Origin: Archegozetes longisetosus
Lineage: Eukaryota; Arthropoda; Arachnida; Sarcoptiformes; Trhypochthoniidae
Direction: 5' to 3'
DNA: 64,000 bases
Assembly (NCBI GenBank): GCA_018873245.2
Contig: JAEMBT020000002.1
Span: forward strand, 1,494,001-1,558,000
Shown here: piece by piece, positions 43,430-54,759 of the stretch
How the letters are laid out: every line of letters starts with the position of its first letter
How positions within the stretch are numbered: position 1 is the first letter of the stretch
The notes under the pieces: model-generated
What the model saw: only the letters and a program-made list of their open reading frames with translations
The model's database searches: none
Told to the model about the DNA's origin: nothing
Made by a program: the position numbers and the translations under genes

Positions 43430-44991
43430 CCTTAAGAGCCCTCCCTATGTATTCTTGGATTATGACACAAATAAAAATAAATGGATTTTGACCAGTGGTT
43501 TCGAAGCTGAACTATTGAAAGTATTGAGCGAACACTTCAACTTCACCTATCAGATAATAAATTGTAACAGTGATTGGGGAATAAAATTACAGAATAATAC
43601 ATGGACTGGAATTGTTGGTAGTGTATATTCTAAGGTATATTTCATAACTAACTACCAATTCTAGTGATCATTTAGTTTTTAAGATCTAGATCAATAAAAA
43701 TTTATAAAATCTCATAATGATATGGGTATAAATATGCTCTTTAAAATTCTTAAAGAAAGCGGACATCGGATTCGCGAGTCTAACAGTCACTAATGAGAGA
43801 TCAGAAGCTGTTTTCTTCTCGAACCCACATATCATAACTTCAGTTTCATTCATAACTCCTCCGCCGAAACCAACAGCAATTTTAACGTTAGCAATCGAAC
43901 CCTTCGAAATCCCTGTTTGGATTTGTTTTATCGTAGTTTTTATTCTAATGCTATTCAATGAATGGCTTATGTCTCAGTATTATACTAAACTCAAAACATA
44001 TGATATAAGTTGGGCTATCATTTCTGCCTCATTGAGACAACAATTTTCTCGAGGTCTACCATCTGTTGGACCGCTAAGAGTGATGTTATGCTGTTGGCTA
44101 TTGGCATGTCTTGTATTGACATCAAGTTATGGCGGCTGTCTTTACTCATTGATGGCCGTGCCTTCGAGAATGAAAACTATTGATACAGTCATGGAATTAG
44201 CAGAAGCACAAAGAAATAGTAGAATACAAGTGATTGCAACTGGAAGCTCTACTTACTATCATTTATTGAAGGTATAAAACTTTCATTCATTCAAAAGTTA
44301 TTTAAGGTTATTTGAAATATTCAAATATATTAAATGAGAAAATTTCTCAATAAATTCTAAATAGTTTTTACACTTTTTTTTATTTCAAATTTGGTCGCAA
44401 ATGTTTTGTTGCAAAAATTTTGAAGCGGGCAAAGTTTGGCGCTCATCGTGAAATCGGATCATTAATAAAACCAATAAAAGAAAAGAGAATAGGCTTTGAT
44501 ATGGTTAGAAACTCAACAAAAGCTTATGCTTTCATATCAACCAGAGATCATTTGGTTGATGGAATTCTCAGGTTCGGTGAGAGATCATTTCATCTGCCGC
44601 CACCGACTGAAGACTCCAGTATTTTCTTTGCAATTATGGCGATCGCACTTCAGAAGCAATTTCCTTATAAGAACGAATTCAATAAATTGTAAGTCAGGTA
44701 AATGCAAAATTTTGGTAAATATTCTAAAATATCTCTCTGTGCTTCTTATTTAGTCTTTCTGACATCAATAAAGGAGGTTTTATCGACTATTGGAAAGTTC
44801 TTGAGAATAGAAAACTCCTGAAAACTAATCCAATTATTGTTTCTGATGAAGAACTGGAGCAGCATTGGGAAGAATTACATTTAAATCAATTGCAAAGCAT
44901 TATCTATTTGATTATTTTAGGAATCATTATCTCCTTAGTCGTATTCATGACTGAATTTATAATAAATCTCAGATTTTACATTAAGTCTTAA
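43430..44991 (+). CDS. ionotropic-receptor-like gene B (four exons seen, 5' end missing)
   Basis: A paralogue of gene A with the same exon borders. Exons: about 43430-43635 (SPPYVFLDYD, GFEAELLKVLSEHFNFTYQI, NNTWTGIVGSVYSK), 43757-44270 (KADIGFASLTVTNERSEAVF; M1 WICFIVVFILMLFNEWLM; pore SWAIISASLRQQF; M2 CCWLLACLVLTSSYGGCLYS), about 44417-44690 (AKFGAHREIGSLIKP, STRDHLVDGILRF), and 44754-44991 (SDINKGGFIDYW, final hydrophobic segment IIYLIILGIIISLVVFM, stop TAA 44989). A stop (TAA about 43407) lies just upstream of the S1 exon and no acceptor was seen, so the N-terminal part is lost or lies in an undetected exon. No internal stop. Likely a sensory channel or a recently truncated gene. Confidence 0.75.
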
Positions 44992-44999
44992 CTAAAAAT

Positions 45000-45383
45000 T
45001 CAAAAATATGTGAGAAGTTGTTTTCTGAATGGTTGATGTTTTTATTATTTTGGTTTGTTATGAAAATTTTTGGCAGAATTTCTCATTTTTGATGTCACTT
45101 TTAATGCCTATCAAATTTAAATATAATTTAGGATTGCATAAAAGTTTAACCCTAATAAAACTTTATATTGTTACCTATATTTGAAGGCAGAAACAGAAGA
45201 AATGAACTAATGATTCGACCAGAGAATTTGTACAAAGTTTAAGTTTATTATGACTTATGTGATAAACTTTGATAAATGGTTTGATCGAGACATCAACTTT
45301 TTGCTCATATTAGATAAGTCATAGCTTTTTTCAATGGATAATAAGAAATGCTAAACTTGATAATAAGAAATGCTAAACTTTTA
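45000..45383. other. non-coding, 3' flank of receptor gene B
   Basis: A possible AATAAA signal lies at about 45156. No other feature was seen. Confidence 0.35.
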
Positions 45384-45838
45384 AGCAGTGCTGCTCAACG
45401 CTTGAGCGTTGAGCGCCAAGTCTTAGTACGTATTTTTCCATATTAGAAATGCATTATAGATTTTAAAATTATAAGTCAAATAACAAGATCAAAACATAAT
45501 CACTTAATAGTTTTTGAAACAATAATTCGTTTCTTAGTTTTGAGTAATTTTTAGATACTAAAATATGTTCACATATTTTCAATATAAGTATTTTATTTAT
45601 GACTTCAGCTATTAAACTAAGGTATTTGAATAGTTTTCAATCAGTGAGTATCATATTTGTGAAATCTTTATACAGATAAAATTACAACTCGAATGAAATA
45701 AATAGATTTTATGTTGTAAAAGTCTCAATTCATGGATTCTCTGGCTTGACGCTCGGTAAACGCTCGGCACTCGAATGCCTCGAAAAAATGAGCGCCGAGC
45801 GTGAGCGCTGGCGCGAGCGTTGAGCGTGTGCATCACTG
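45384..45838. mobile_element. non-autonomous hAT element (455 bp)
   Basis: CAGTGCTGCTCAACGCT (45384) and, on the minus strand from 45838, CAGTGATGCACACGCTCAAC are terminal repeats. Subterminal GAGCG/CGCTC words are dense at both ends. The flanks CTTTTAAG and CTCTAAAG agree at six of eight positions, fitting an aged 8-bp duplication. No coding capacity. Confidence 0.6.
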
Positions 45839-45839
45839 C

Positions 45840-46685
45840 TCTAAAGACTTAATTCGGTCTTTGGAGAAATAAAAGTTTGTCATTTATTAATCAATGAAAA
45901 AATCTATGAATTATCTAATATGAGCAAAAAGTTAATACCTAAATAAAATTGTTATCAATGGCTATCACTAAAGCATTGAAGGGTATGCATTTATTCATAA
46001 ATTATTTGTGAGGTATCTTAGTATTTTGTTTCCTCTTTCACATGCCGTAGTAATAAAGCATATTAAACAAAAACGTAATTCATGGAATGGTTCACGCAAA
46101 CTACGCCAATCATTGACTAATCATCTGTTAAAGTCTTAATAGGCTTTAAAGGGATTGATATAAAGAATAAATTTAGAGGGAAAGTAATCTTTAAGTATTT
46201 CACACATAGTTTATGAATAAATGCATATCGTTCAATGCTCTAGTTATCAAATAACTCAAATTTTATAAAAATTGTCTGCTCACTCTCTGGTCAAATCGTT
46301 AGTTCATTTCTTGTCTTTCTGCCTCCATTTGTTAAATCAATGCTATTTACTTATTTTCATTCATTCTCTAAATCGGAACAAAGTTTAGCTGTAGAATGAA
46401 AATCAATAAACTATTGATTAAATTGAATAATTAAGTAGATTTTTTCACGAAATCTTTTATAAATTTTTTCTTTAACATTTAAATCAATTGTAAGGAACTG
46501 TTTTGTTAAAAACATATCAACTTATCGATAAAAATTAATAAGAACTATAATCAATTCAGTAATTTATCAAAAGAGGGTCAAATGAGATATCTTGTTTCAA
46601 AAATTATAAATTTATAGATATAACAAAGAATAACTAACCTGAAAATTTTATGTAAATTTTTCTAACACTAACAGTACTTTCACTA
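45840..46685. other. non-coding stretch
   Basis: AT-rich, no gene or repeat recognised. Confidence 0.35.
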
Positions 46686-46689
46686 CTAT

Positions 46690-48330
46690 TTGATGTAAAT
46701 CTGCTGTCAAATTCTTTTCTCAATTACTTTTTGTGATTATTGATCACTAAGCGGTTTTCCCATGTCCATTTCATGCATGAACTTAAGTAATCGATACATA
46801 GTAGACAAACGATCTTATAATCGGGCGAATACCTGAGTGTCCGAAAGCTAAGTAAACTCTAACATGTTAGTAAATTAGTTTGAATTTCAAAACAAAATAA
46901 AATCAAGACTCAGTATTAATGCATTCAGTATTTTTAATCGAAAAACATTGCACGTGATTTTGAAATACTGTTGAATTTTTCTCATTTAAAAAATATTTTA
47001 AATCTGATCAATGGATTGTCTCAAAAGGTGGGTAAACTATGGATGTGATCTCATCGCTAAGAATGTTTTCCAGAGCTCGAAAGTTTAAATCACTACTTTT
47101 AATAGTACAATTAATTATCCGATTCAATGATGCATAATTGAACACTTCTTAAATACCTTGTTATAACAATTCATAGAATCTATTGGACTATCTTTGCATT
47201 TCAATGGACTTCATTACTTGTAACCAATTCTTGGCATTTTCTTATCATTCGGCACAAGATTATTTGATGAATTAATTCGCAAAGAACTCCAAGCAAATCC
47301 GTTATTATCAAACGCTTTGATGTAATGTGTTCATATCAGAGCAAGTAATTGGATATTCCCATATTTTACGGTCTTCAACTCAAACGCCAATCGAGAACAA
47401 GTGCAACCAATTGTCAAAATTAGGATGATTAAGTTCTAAATGATTAGTCATTGAAGTTATCTAAGAATTTGTATATTCGACACAACTAGAAGTACTTTGT
47501 GGGAATAATTCTATTTTTAATAACCTATTAATTGACTAATTGCCTCAATCTTTTGACAGCTTCTCCATTGATTAGAACATTTTAATTGTTAGTAGAGCAT
47601 TAAGAAAAGTCGATTAGAAAAGTTAAAAAAATCGATTAAAAGTGTTGGAAAAGGTTGAAGAAGTTAACTGATTAAAAGTCAAATAAAATTGTGGAATTTC
47701 AATGAAATCTGAAATAATTAGTATTCGCTGATATTTTATTGAATTTAGATATTTTCTTTTAGCATATTTCAAATGATTAATTGATCCGTTTTTAACTAAG
47801 ATGACACATTTAAAATATTTATTATTGTGTTATCAATTAGAGTGTCTACGCGTTTATTTATACGTACCGGAACTAGGGGTCAAATAGTCAATAAAAAGTT
47901 AAAAAAGTCCATAGAAGGCTAAAAAGTCATTTTCAGTTATCTTTAACTCTACTACATTTTAACACTTGTAATCGAAGTTTTAAAAGTCAAACGCAATGCT
48001 ATAATCATTAGTGTCTTTGTGTTTTGCCAAAACACTAATTGTTTCTTTATTTTTATAACTGTGAGATTTAATACAATCATCCTTTAAAGTTTCAACTCAA
48101 TTTGTATTGAATTCAATAGAACTTTTGCCTGAAACCCAGTTGAAAGCACTATTTGAAGAAATCTTGTATTTTGATTTTGTTGACTCTTCTGTAGATCAAA
48201 TTCTCTACAAACTTTTGTAACTTTGATAAACAGGTTTGATAATATTTTAACTGTGATTGGTCTTTGAAAAACCCTAATTTTCGATAAATTATCAATAATT
48301 AGTTGACGGCTTCTGATCGAAATTTATTTA
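46690..48330 (-). pseudogene. decayed copy of the SANT-domain gene (copy 1)
   Basis: Four blocks match, in order and orientation, the gene at 58155-60169. 46715-46850 matches exon 4 (ACGATCTTATAATCGGGCGAA against CGGTCTTATAATCAGGCGAA). 46990-47110 matches the start of exon 3 (GGTGGGTAAACTATGG against AGTGGGTAAACTTTGG). 47150-47470 matches the 3' part of exon 2. 48010-48310 matches its 5' part (GCCAAAACACTAATTGTTTC against GCCGAAACGCTAATTGTTTC). The frame is destroyed by many indels. A dispersed repeat (47877-48005, also at 14185) is inserted within it. Confidence 0.65.
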
Positions 48331-48433
48331 CCAAAAGAGATGTCAAATATTTGTTTTAATAAAACAAATAACTAATAAATAAATATCTGAAATGTAACAT
48401 TTTTTGCATCAAATGTCTCGAATTGTTTATATA

Positions 48434-49245
48434 TAATGAAGGACAAAAGCTCGACCGAGCTTCAAGCTCGAGCCTGACGAGCCCGGCTCAAAGCTCGGCT
48501 CGACAACTCTTTTGAGCTTGAAGCTCAGGCTCGAAGCTCGTTTATCAATGAGCCGGGCTCGCATAAGCTCAAGCTCGGAGCTCGAATAGGCGAGCTTTCG
48601 AGCTTCTTACCAAAATTTCGATTACTCATCTGGTGTATAGATAAACATGAAGTTTGACTAAAATTTTTAAGTCTCAAATTGCATGTAAAAAGACTGAAAT
48701 TTCTACGTGTCTATGAGTCTATTATATCTAAAATATTTTATTACAATACTAGCACATAATGACCAGATACATAATTAATAATGAGATCCGATCACTAAGT
48801 GTAAAAATAAATTGTCTGATATTTCGATTAAAAGTATGATATGCTTGAGTTCTATGTATAAGTATTTTGATTGAAGCTTTTCTAATATATTTCTGAAAAT
48901 CTGAGCTAATAATACAGTTTATAATATTTTTGTTATTCATAGCATTTTAATATTTAAAATAATTAGAATTCTTATTTTATGTGAATTTTTAATCATTATA
49001 ATTAAAATAAATGTTAATTTTGTCTCAATTAAAATTCTTGTAATTAAAAAAGCTATATATAATTTCGACTATACTTAAATTATAAGCTCGGAAGCTCAGC
49101 TCAGGCTCGGGGTATGAGCTTCAGGCTCAAACTCGAGCTTCGAGCCTCTATATGCAAGCTCAAGCTCGGCTTTCTGTTATTTCGAGCCCGACTCGCATAA
49201 GCTCAGGCTCGAAGCTCGGGGTAGCCGAGCTTTTGTCCTTCACTA
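48434..49245. mobile_element. non-autonomous hAT element with AGCTCG subterminal repeats (812 bp)
   Basis: TAATGAAGGACAAAAGCTCG (48434) and, on the minus strand from 49245, TAGTGAAGGACAAAAGCTCG are terminal repeats. The perfect 8-bp duplication TTTATATA flanks the element (48426-48433, 49246-49253). Both 150-200 bp subterminal regions consist of AGCTCG, GAGCTT and CTCGGCTC words in both orientations, around an AT-rich centre with no transposase. Confidence 0.8.
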
Positions 49246-49259
49246 TTTATATAAGTATT

Positions 49260-50530
49260 GCATTTATGACATTATCAAAAGTAATGTAATTATTAATAGT
49301 ATTAATAATAAGAATGTATTTATAAGTACCTCATGTCACAAAACTAAGGAGATAAGTTTAATAGCTTTTTATTTATTACACTAGACTAAATTAAAATCAT
49401 CATTTTACCCAAAATACTTGCCCTCTGCCCTTATGACATTTTGCCATCATTTTACTAGACTTTCAAATGGTTGTTGCAATCCGTTTTTAGATACCATCCT
49501 CAATGATTCTGCACTTCAGTAGTTCTTCTTGAGTTAAAGAAGTTAAAAGTCTTCGCCCTATCAGGTCTCTTCTTAGATTTGAGAACATAAAGTGATTCTA
49601 AAAATTTTCATAAATTTTGCCACTCTCTTCATGGAATCTTGCAAAATATTTAACAATATATCTTAGCTCAATGTTTGTTTGTGGAACCGTTCTCGTGACG
49701 ATCAGTTAAATAGTGACTCGGAAAAAAGTTTATAACTTTTTGTGTAAAACTTTTGCAATCAAAATATAGTATATTAAACTATTAGATATCCATCTTAGAG
49801 TTTTAGTTGTTAATATACATCCCAGTACTCTAATAGTTAAGTTACAGCAATCTTTTAGTTATTTTTTGCGACATTCGGTATTTTTATTGGCCAAACATTT
49901 AAAACTGGTTAACATTGTGTTTAATATTATATTTAAGAATAACTTAAATAGTGAATGAAAGCAAATTAAATATCAGTACATTCACATCATTTTTTAGCTT
50001 TTGAATCAGTATAGCGTAACTTTTGTTACTTAGGTTACAATTAAATAGTGAAGGGGTATAAATATGATGCGAAACTAATTTTTATTAAAGACTAGATGAA
50101 TAGAAAACTTAAGAAAATCTAAGTTGAATCAGATATAATCTGGGATTAATTTGGAAACATCAAAAATCACATCAGTTTTATTTGTTTGCGTTTACGGCCT
50201 TCTGCATAAGTGGAGTGTTGTTGCAAACGACACTCATGCTTAAGTTGAAGTTAAATGATTTTAAAAAAGGCACATCCAATCTAAACTTAAACTTATAAAG
50301 TGAGCTTATGAAAATCATTGGTGAGCTTGATTTGCCAAAGCCCCATTCCATAGTAAGCTGTGTTTTTCTATAGTCAAACTCATTGCAAAAGTATCCAAGT
50401 TTTCGAGAATTAAAAATTATTTTGACTGACTTTTAAAAATTTCAGACATGTGAGTAACAATGAAAATGATTTATCAGAAGACAAATCTTTTACGAGTATC
50501 AATCGGTAATTCATGTGAATTAAGACATCT
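49260..50530. other. non-coding stretch upstream of the glycoside hydrolase
   Basis: AT-rich with no recognised gene or repeat. Confidence 0.35.
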
Positions 50531-50539
50531 GCTTAGTAT

Positions 50540-50546
50540 TATAAAT
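50540..50546 (+). promoter_or_regulatory. TATA box of the glycoside hydrolase gene
   Basis: TATAAAT lies 67-73 bases before the ATG at 50613. This places a typical start site (25-30 bases downstream) about 40 bases before the ATG. It is a single-copy match in a suitable position and suggests the gene is transcribed by the host. Confidence 0.5.
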
Positions 50547-50612
50547 ACCACTTTATGATAGTTATTATTTTCAAATTATAAAAGTAGTAAAAATATCAAT
50601 ATTTTAAACACA

Positions 50613-52676
50613 ATGATTTTCAATATAAAACTTGGAGTCCTATTAGTGACAATTCCATATGTGTTGACATTAAATCGGTTATCGTTGACAAAACCAGTTG
50701 CTGATGGCTTCGGAGTCAACATTCACTTCACACATGCAAAGGCTGGAGAGCTAGAAATGATTGCGGCTGCAGGTTTCAAATTGGTTCGCATGGATTTCTT
50801 CTGGGATAGAATCGAACAAACACGAGGCGAATATAATTTTAAGGATTATGACTATCTTATGGCAGAACTAGAAAAGCATAAAATGAACGCTATATTTATC
50901 ATCGATTTTGGTAATAAATTATATGAAAAATCAAATGCAATCATCACTGAAGAGGGTAGAAAAGCTTACGCTCGTTTCGCGGCTGCAGGCGTTGACCATT
51001 TCAAGGGTCGCGGTATTATATGGGAGATTTGGAACGAACCTAATATTGACGTGTTTTGGGGGGGACATCATAATAATCAAGAATACATTGCTATGGCTTT
51101 GGAAGCGGTAAAAGCAATTCGCGCTAAAACTCCTAGTGAGATACTTATAGGACCGGCCACCTCAACCGTTGATATCCAATTTCTAGAAGATTGCTTTAAA
51201 GCTGGACTTTTGAACTATTGGGATGCAGTTTCTGTTCATCCTTATCGTCAATCATCACCTGAAACTGTATTTAGTGATTACCTTGAACTCAAGAGATTGA
51301 TAGTTAAATATGCGCCAAAAGGCAAATCTGTACCAATAATTTCGGGTGAATGGGGTTATAGTGCTGTATGGAAGGGTTTTAATACTACACTTCAAGGAGA
51401 ATATCTGCCACGCCAACTATTGACAAATGTTATCAATAATATTCCAGTTAGCATATGGTATGACTGGCATGATGATGGCATCAACAAGACTGACCCCGAA
51501 CATCATTTCGGGATCGTGTCGAATGAATACCGTTCAGGTAATGATCAAGTTTATGCTCCTAAAGATTCCTATATAACTGCCAAAACGATGAACACTCATC
51601 TCAACGGTTATCATTATGTTAAGCGTATTGCCACTGATAATGAGAATGATTACGTTTTACTATTCAGCAATGATCATGATATAAGATTAGCTGTTTGGAC
51701 GTCATCACAAAATAATCATGAAGTTAAACTACCCTCAGATAAATGTGACTTTGAAATCATTCATGGATTAGGCGATAAAGTTGAAAAGACATCAGTAACA
51801 GATAGTCTGCTCACACTTAAGCTTTCGAGCTATGTTCACTATGTTATAGTCAAAGGGCAGAACAAGGCTTTAGAAAATGCCACTGAATACCTTTTCAAAG
51901 TCACTATAGAGCCAGTTCACGGCAAAGAACTTTCGGTTAGAGTTTATAATTTGAACGGAACTCCAGGCAATGTAACTGTTAGATTGACTAAAACCGAAGG
52001 TATTGAAGCAGCACAGACAGAACTGAGTTTTGAATTTAAGGGTGAATCCGAAAAAGTCATTAGCTTTGCGCTAAAATCTAAGCCAAACGATAGCTTTATT
52101 ACTGGTGTCATGATTGAAGCTCATGGAAAAGTCCAGAATTTTCATGCAAACAAATTTCATTTTCTACCTAATAATGTGTTATCAGATTGTAGGATTATAC
52201 CAGACGGTGATTTAAAAATTAAATCTGAACAATCAGTATCTGTTGGTTCGGCACCTCTACCACTTCTTGATTCTGGTTCCACAGTTTTGAAAATCGATTA
52301 CCACTTTTATGGTCTGGGCTGGAAATATTTAAATATAATCCCAAATAAAACTGAGAATAAAAAAATCGAAGACCAACCGAGGGCTTTCGGCATTTGGATC
52401 TATGGTGATAACCAGAAGATAAGTCCCAGGATGCGTCTCAAAGATTATTCTCATCAAATATTCCAACTTAGACCCTATTCTAAATCGACAATTGACTGGA
52501 TTGGATGGAGATTTGTTGAATTTGATTGGGATCACAGTGATGTGCATTGGAATGGAAAGAATGATGGTTTTGTTTATTATCCTATTGAATATGAAGTACT
52601 CTTTTTATTAGACAATCCGCAACATCTTGATGTGAAGAGTACTATTTACATAAGTGAACCAGTTCTTATATACTGA
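50613..52676 (+). CDS. secreted clan GH-A glycoside hydrolase, intronless (687 aa)
   Basis: It is expected to cleave a beta-linked polysaccharide or glycoside outside the cell. The hydrophobic N-terminus (IKLGVLLVTIPYVLTL) is a signal peptide. The (beta/alpha)8 domain covers residues about 30-350: FGVNIHFTHAKAGELEMIAA near the start, LVRMDFFWDRIE, WEIWNEPN with the acid/base Glu 142, SVHPYR, and SGEWGY with the probable nucleophile Glu 246. Residues about 390-687 look like beta-sandwich or carbohydrate-binding regions. The WEIWNEPN style is most like bacterial GH39/GH5-type proteins, but I cannot fix the family or substrate. There is no intron across 2 kb, while neighbouring genes are spliced. 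A TATA box, a poly(A) signal and AT-rich flanks show it is integrated in the host genome. Horizontal acquisition is an inference. Confidence 0.85.
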   Translation: MIFNIKLGVLLVTIPYVLTLNRLSLTKPVADGFGVNIHFTHAKAGELEMIAAAGFKLVRMDFFWDRIEQTRGEYNFKDYDYLMAELEKHKMNAIFIIDFGNKLYEKSNAIITEEGRKAYARFAAAGVDHFKGRGIIWEIWNEPNIDVFWGGHHNNQEYIAMALEAVKAIRAKTPSEILIGPATSTVDIQFLEDCFKAGLLNYWDAVSVHPYRQSSPETVFSDYLELKRLIVKYAPKGKSVPIISGEWGYSAVWKGFNTTLQGEYLPRQLLTNVINNIPVSIWYDWHDDGINKTDPEHHFGIVSNEYRSGNDQVYAPKDSYITAKTMNTHLNGYHYVKRIATDNENDYVLLFSNDHDIRLAVWTSSQNNHEVKLPSDKCDFEIIHGLGDKVEKTSVTDSLLTLKLSSYVHYVIVKGQNKALENATEYLFKVTIEPVHGKELSVRVYNLNGTPGNVTVRLTKTEGIEAAQTELSFEFKGESEKVISFALKSKPNDSFITGVMIEAHGKVQNFHANKFHFLPNNVLSDCRIIPDGDLKIKSEQSVSVGSAPLPLLDSGSTVLKIDYHFYGLGWKYLNIIPNKTENKKIEDQPRAFGIWIYGDNQKISPRMRLKDYSHQIFQLRPYSKSTIDWIGWRFVEFDWDHSDVHWNGKNDGFVYYPIEYEVLFLLDNPQHLDVKSTIYISEPVLIY

Positions 52677-52706
52677 TAACTTGTTTGAAATCAGAAATAG
52701 TTAAAA

Positions 52707-52712
52707 AATAAA
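52707..52712 (+). terminator. poly(A) signal of the glycoside hydrolase gene
   Basis: AATAAA occurs 31 bases after the TGA stop at 52674-52676, a normal distance for a short 3' UTR in a compact animal gene. Confidence 0.5.
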
Positions 52713-52787
52713 GCTTATCCAAGCGTCAACTTAGTAAACACTTTTATCAATTTTTAATCTATTTTCTTTCAGATTAAGTCTACTATA

Positions 52788-53059
52788 CAGGGCTATTTTT
52801 ATATAGCTGGACGTACGAGAATGATATGATTGGCTGAACTCATTCCTATATATATATTTATTGAGTACAGGGTGATCTTTTAATCCTTTGTTTAATCCTC
52901 AATTTACTAAAACAAAAGATTTATATCTATCTTAATTTTATTAGTCAAAATGTACACCCTGTACAAAATATATATAAAACATCAATACTATTAACCAATC
53001 ATTGACTAATTGATTAATAGTAGGAGGAGCACCTGTCCAGTTATTTAAAAATAGTCCTG
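52788..53059. mobile_element. Tc1/mariner-type MITE (272 bp)
   Basis: CAGGGCTATTTTTATATAGC (52788) and, on the minus strand, CAGGACTATTTTTAAATAAC (53059) are flanked by TA. A second inverted pair (GTACAGGGTG near 52866 and CACCCTGTAC near 52967) lies inside and may be a further nested element. Non-coding. Confidence 0.55.
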
Positions 53060-53244
53060 TATATACCTCATGCAGAAACTAACTGGGAGGATAGAACTCT
53101 TCATAAGTTTCGAATAGGAAACTTGATTTTGATTCTGATTTTTTAGCAAATTGTAGAATATCTTCCACGTCTGATAAGTATATAGCAAAGATTGAAGTAA
53201 TAATCCTTACGACAAAAAAATCCGGAAACCCATGGCATATTCTG

Positions 53245-53480
53245 TGAATTAATTTCTTCGATCTAAACCCGATTCAACACTTATGGGGAATAATAAAAGA
53301 TTTTTTTGAGAAAGAAGAACCAAAAAAATTTAACTGTGGGTCGCGAAAATAAACCAAATATGGGACAATTTATAACTAGAGGTATAGGAGTCACTTAACA
53401 AAAGTATAAAAGAACGCATTGAAAAGTGTATAGCTGCAAAGGGAGCCCGAATTAAATTGTCATATCTTTTTAGTTGTAAT
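53245..53480 (+). pseudogene. Tc1-like transposase C-terminal relic
   Basis: The sequence DLNPIQHLWGIIKDFFEKEE is the conserved DLNPIEHLW region with the catalytic Glu changed to Gln. Further on, after frame changes and stops, come KSIKERIEKCIAAKGARIK-like words, the family's C-terminal end. Nothing of the N-terminal two thirds was found. The following 53600-54280 holds no feature. Confidence 0.5.
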
Positions 53481-54279
53481 AATTAGACTCAAATGCATTC
53501 TTGTGATAAATTTGAGGTCAAAACATTATAATTTTCATTAAAAACTTTACAGCTACTTTTTCCGAATTTTTTTGTTGCGAGGTATATAAACACAGGCTAA
53601 GTTAATAATAAAAATGTAATTTTTCAACAAGCTTCCTGTAGTTATTGGTAAAAAATCAATTAATAAAGATTTTTCAAGTTCATTTTTCAACTAAAAGACT
53701 TTATTCTTTGATGTTACTCATTGACAAATTTTGTTTACGCTAATATTTTAATTCAATTCAAGCAAAATTGCAAATTATATTTGAATTCTTTGCAAATAAT
53801 ATGTAAATAAATTGTAAATAATTTCGAAAAAAATCCAAAACTGGTTTTTGTTAGATAAAACAACTGATTCGTTTTAGAGTTGAAATCTAAACTATAGGCT
53901 TTCAACTGGGGGAGTTTTTCTTCAATTATTAAAACACAGAATCAAAATCGAATAACGCATTCAAAAGTTATGAAGAGTTTTATCCTTCTAGTTAGTTTCT
54001 GTATACGGTGTATGTAAACTCGATTTTAAACTAAAACCTCCGGACATTAGATTAATTGTCGGAATAGGAAGGTTCTTCAGAAAATTCGCACAAAAAGCTT
54101 TATTTGAAGAATTACTTAAAATGGTTTAATTACAGAAATATATCAATTTATTTACAGAAGAACGAGGGGTATTATGAATGATATGAACGCAAAATATGAT
54201 AAACTTTTGCTGAGGTTTACATAAAATGTCAAATTTGAATAGAATATAGAAAAAAATCTTTTTATTCACAATTTACTAT

Positions 54280-54750
54280 TAAACTGTGTATTGATCTAAT
54301 CTCATTTCTCTAGAACTTTTTCTATCGATTCGATGCAAACTTTGCTGCCTAATGTTTGATCTAATCATTAACTGACTGTCTTAAGTCCACCGTATTCATC
54401 AAATAAAAATGGACAAACAAAACACGCAATTGTATAATCGGGACAACGAATAAGTTCCTGAGAAAGAATTAAATGAATTAAATTGAACTTCAAAAGCTAA
54501 AATTCATATATAAGTATACAATAATCGCAAACATAGTTATGAAACTATCTTCTATATCTCTTGGAATCAAAGCCTTGGTAACAGCAAGGGTTTTCATATC
54601 ATTAGCAGCTTATTATTAAAGATGTTTAACACCATTGCTTGAATTAGCACATTTCGCCGATAAATCAATGCTTTTCACATAAGATTTTCTCAATTTTGAA
54701 GTCTTTTGGACGAGTTCTGTAGGAAAAACTATATATTTCTACCATTAAAT
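54280..54750 (-). pseudogene. decayed copy of the SANT-domain gene, 3' part (copy 2)
   Basis: 54340-54470 resembles exon 4 (GACTGTCTTAAGTCCA, CAATTGTATAATCGGGACAA) and 54500-54750 resembles the 3' half of exon 3 (ACAATAATCGCAAACATAGTT is nearly the same as at 58405-58422). It has the same strand as the intact gene. It probably belongs to one gene copy with the block at 56870-57490, split by the mariner at 55565-56798. Confidence 0.55.
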
Positions 54751-54759
54751 TTATAATTA

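Noticed and set aside
45651..45836. 61-codon minus-strand frame over GAGCG repeats
   Set aside because: The frame is produced by the subterminal repeats of a hAT-type MITE.
50613..52676. Glycoside hydrolase as bacterial contamination
   Set aside because: It is flanked on both sides by AT-rich eukaryotic sequence with decayed copies of one host gene family, and has a TATA box and an AATAAA. The assembly around it is consistent with nuclear DNA.
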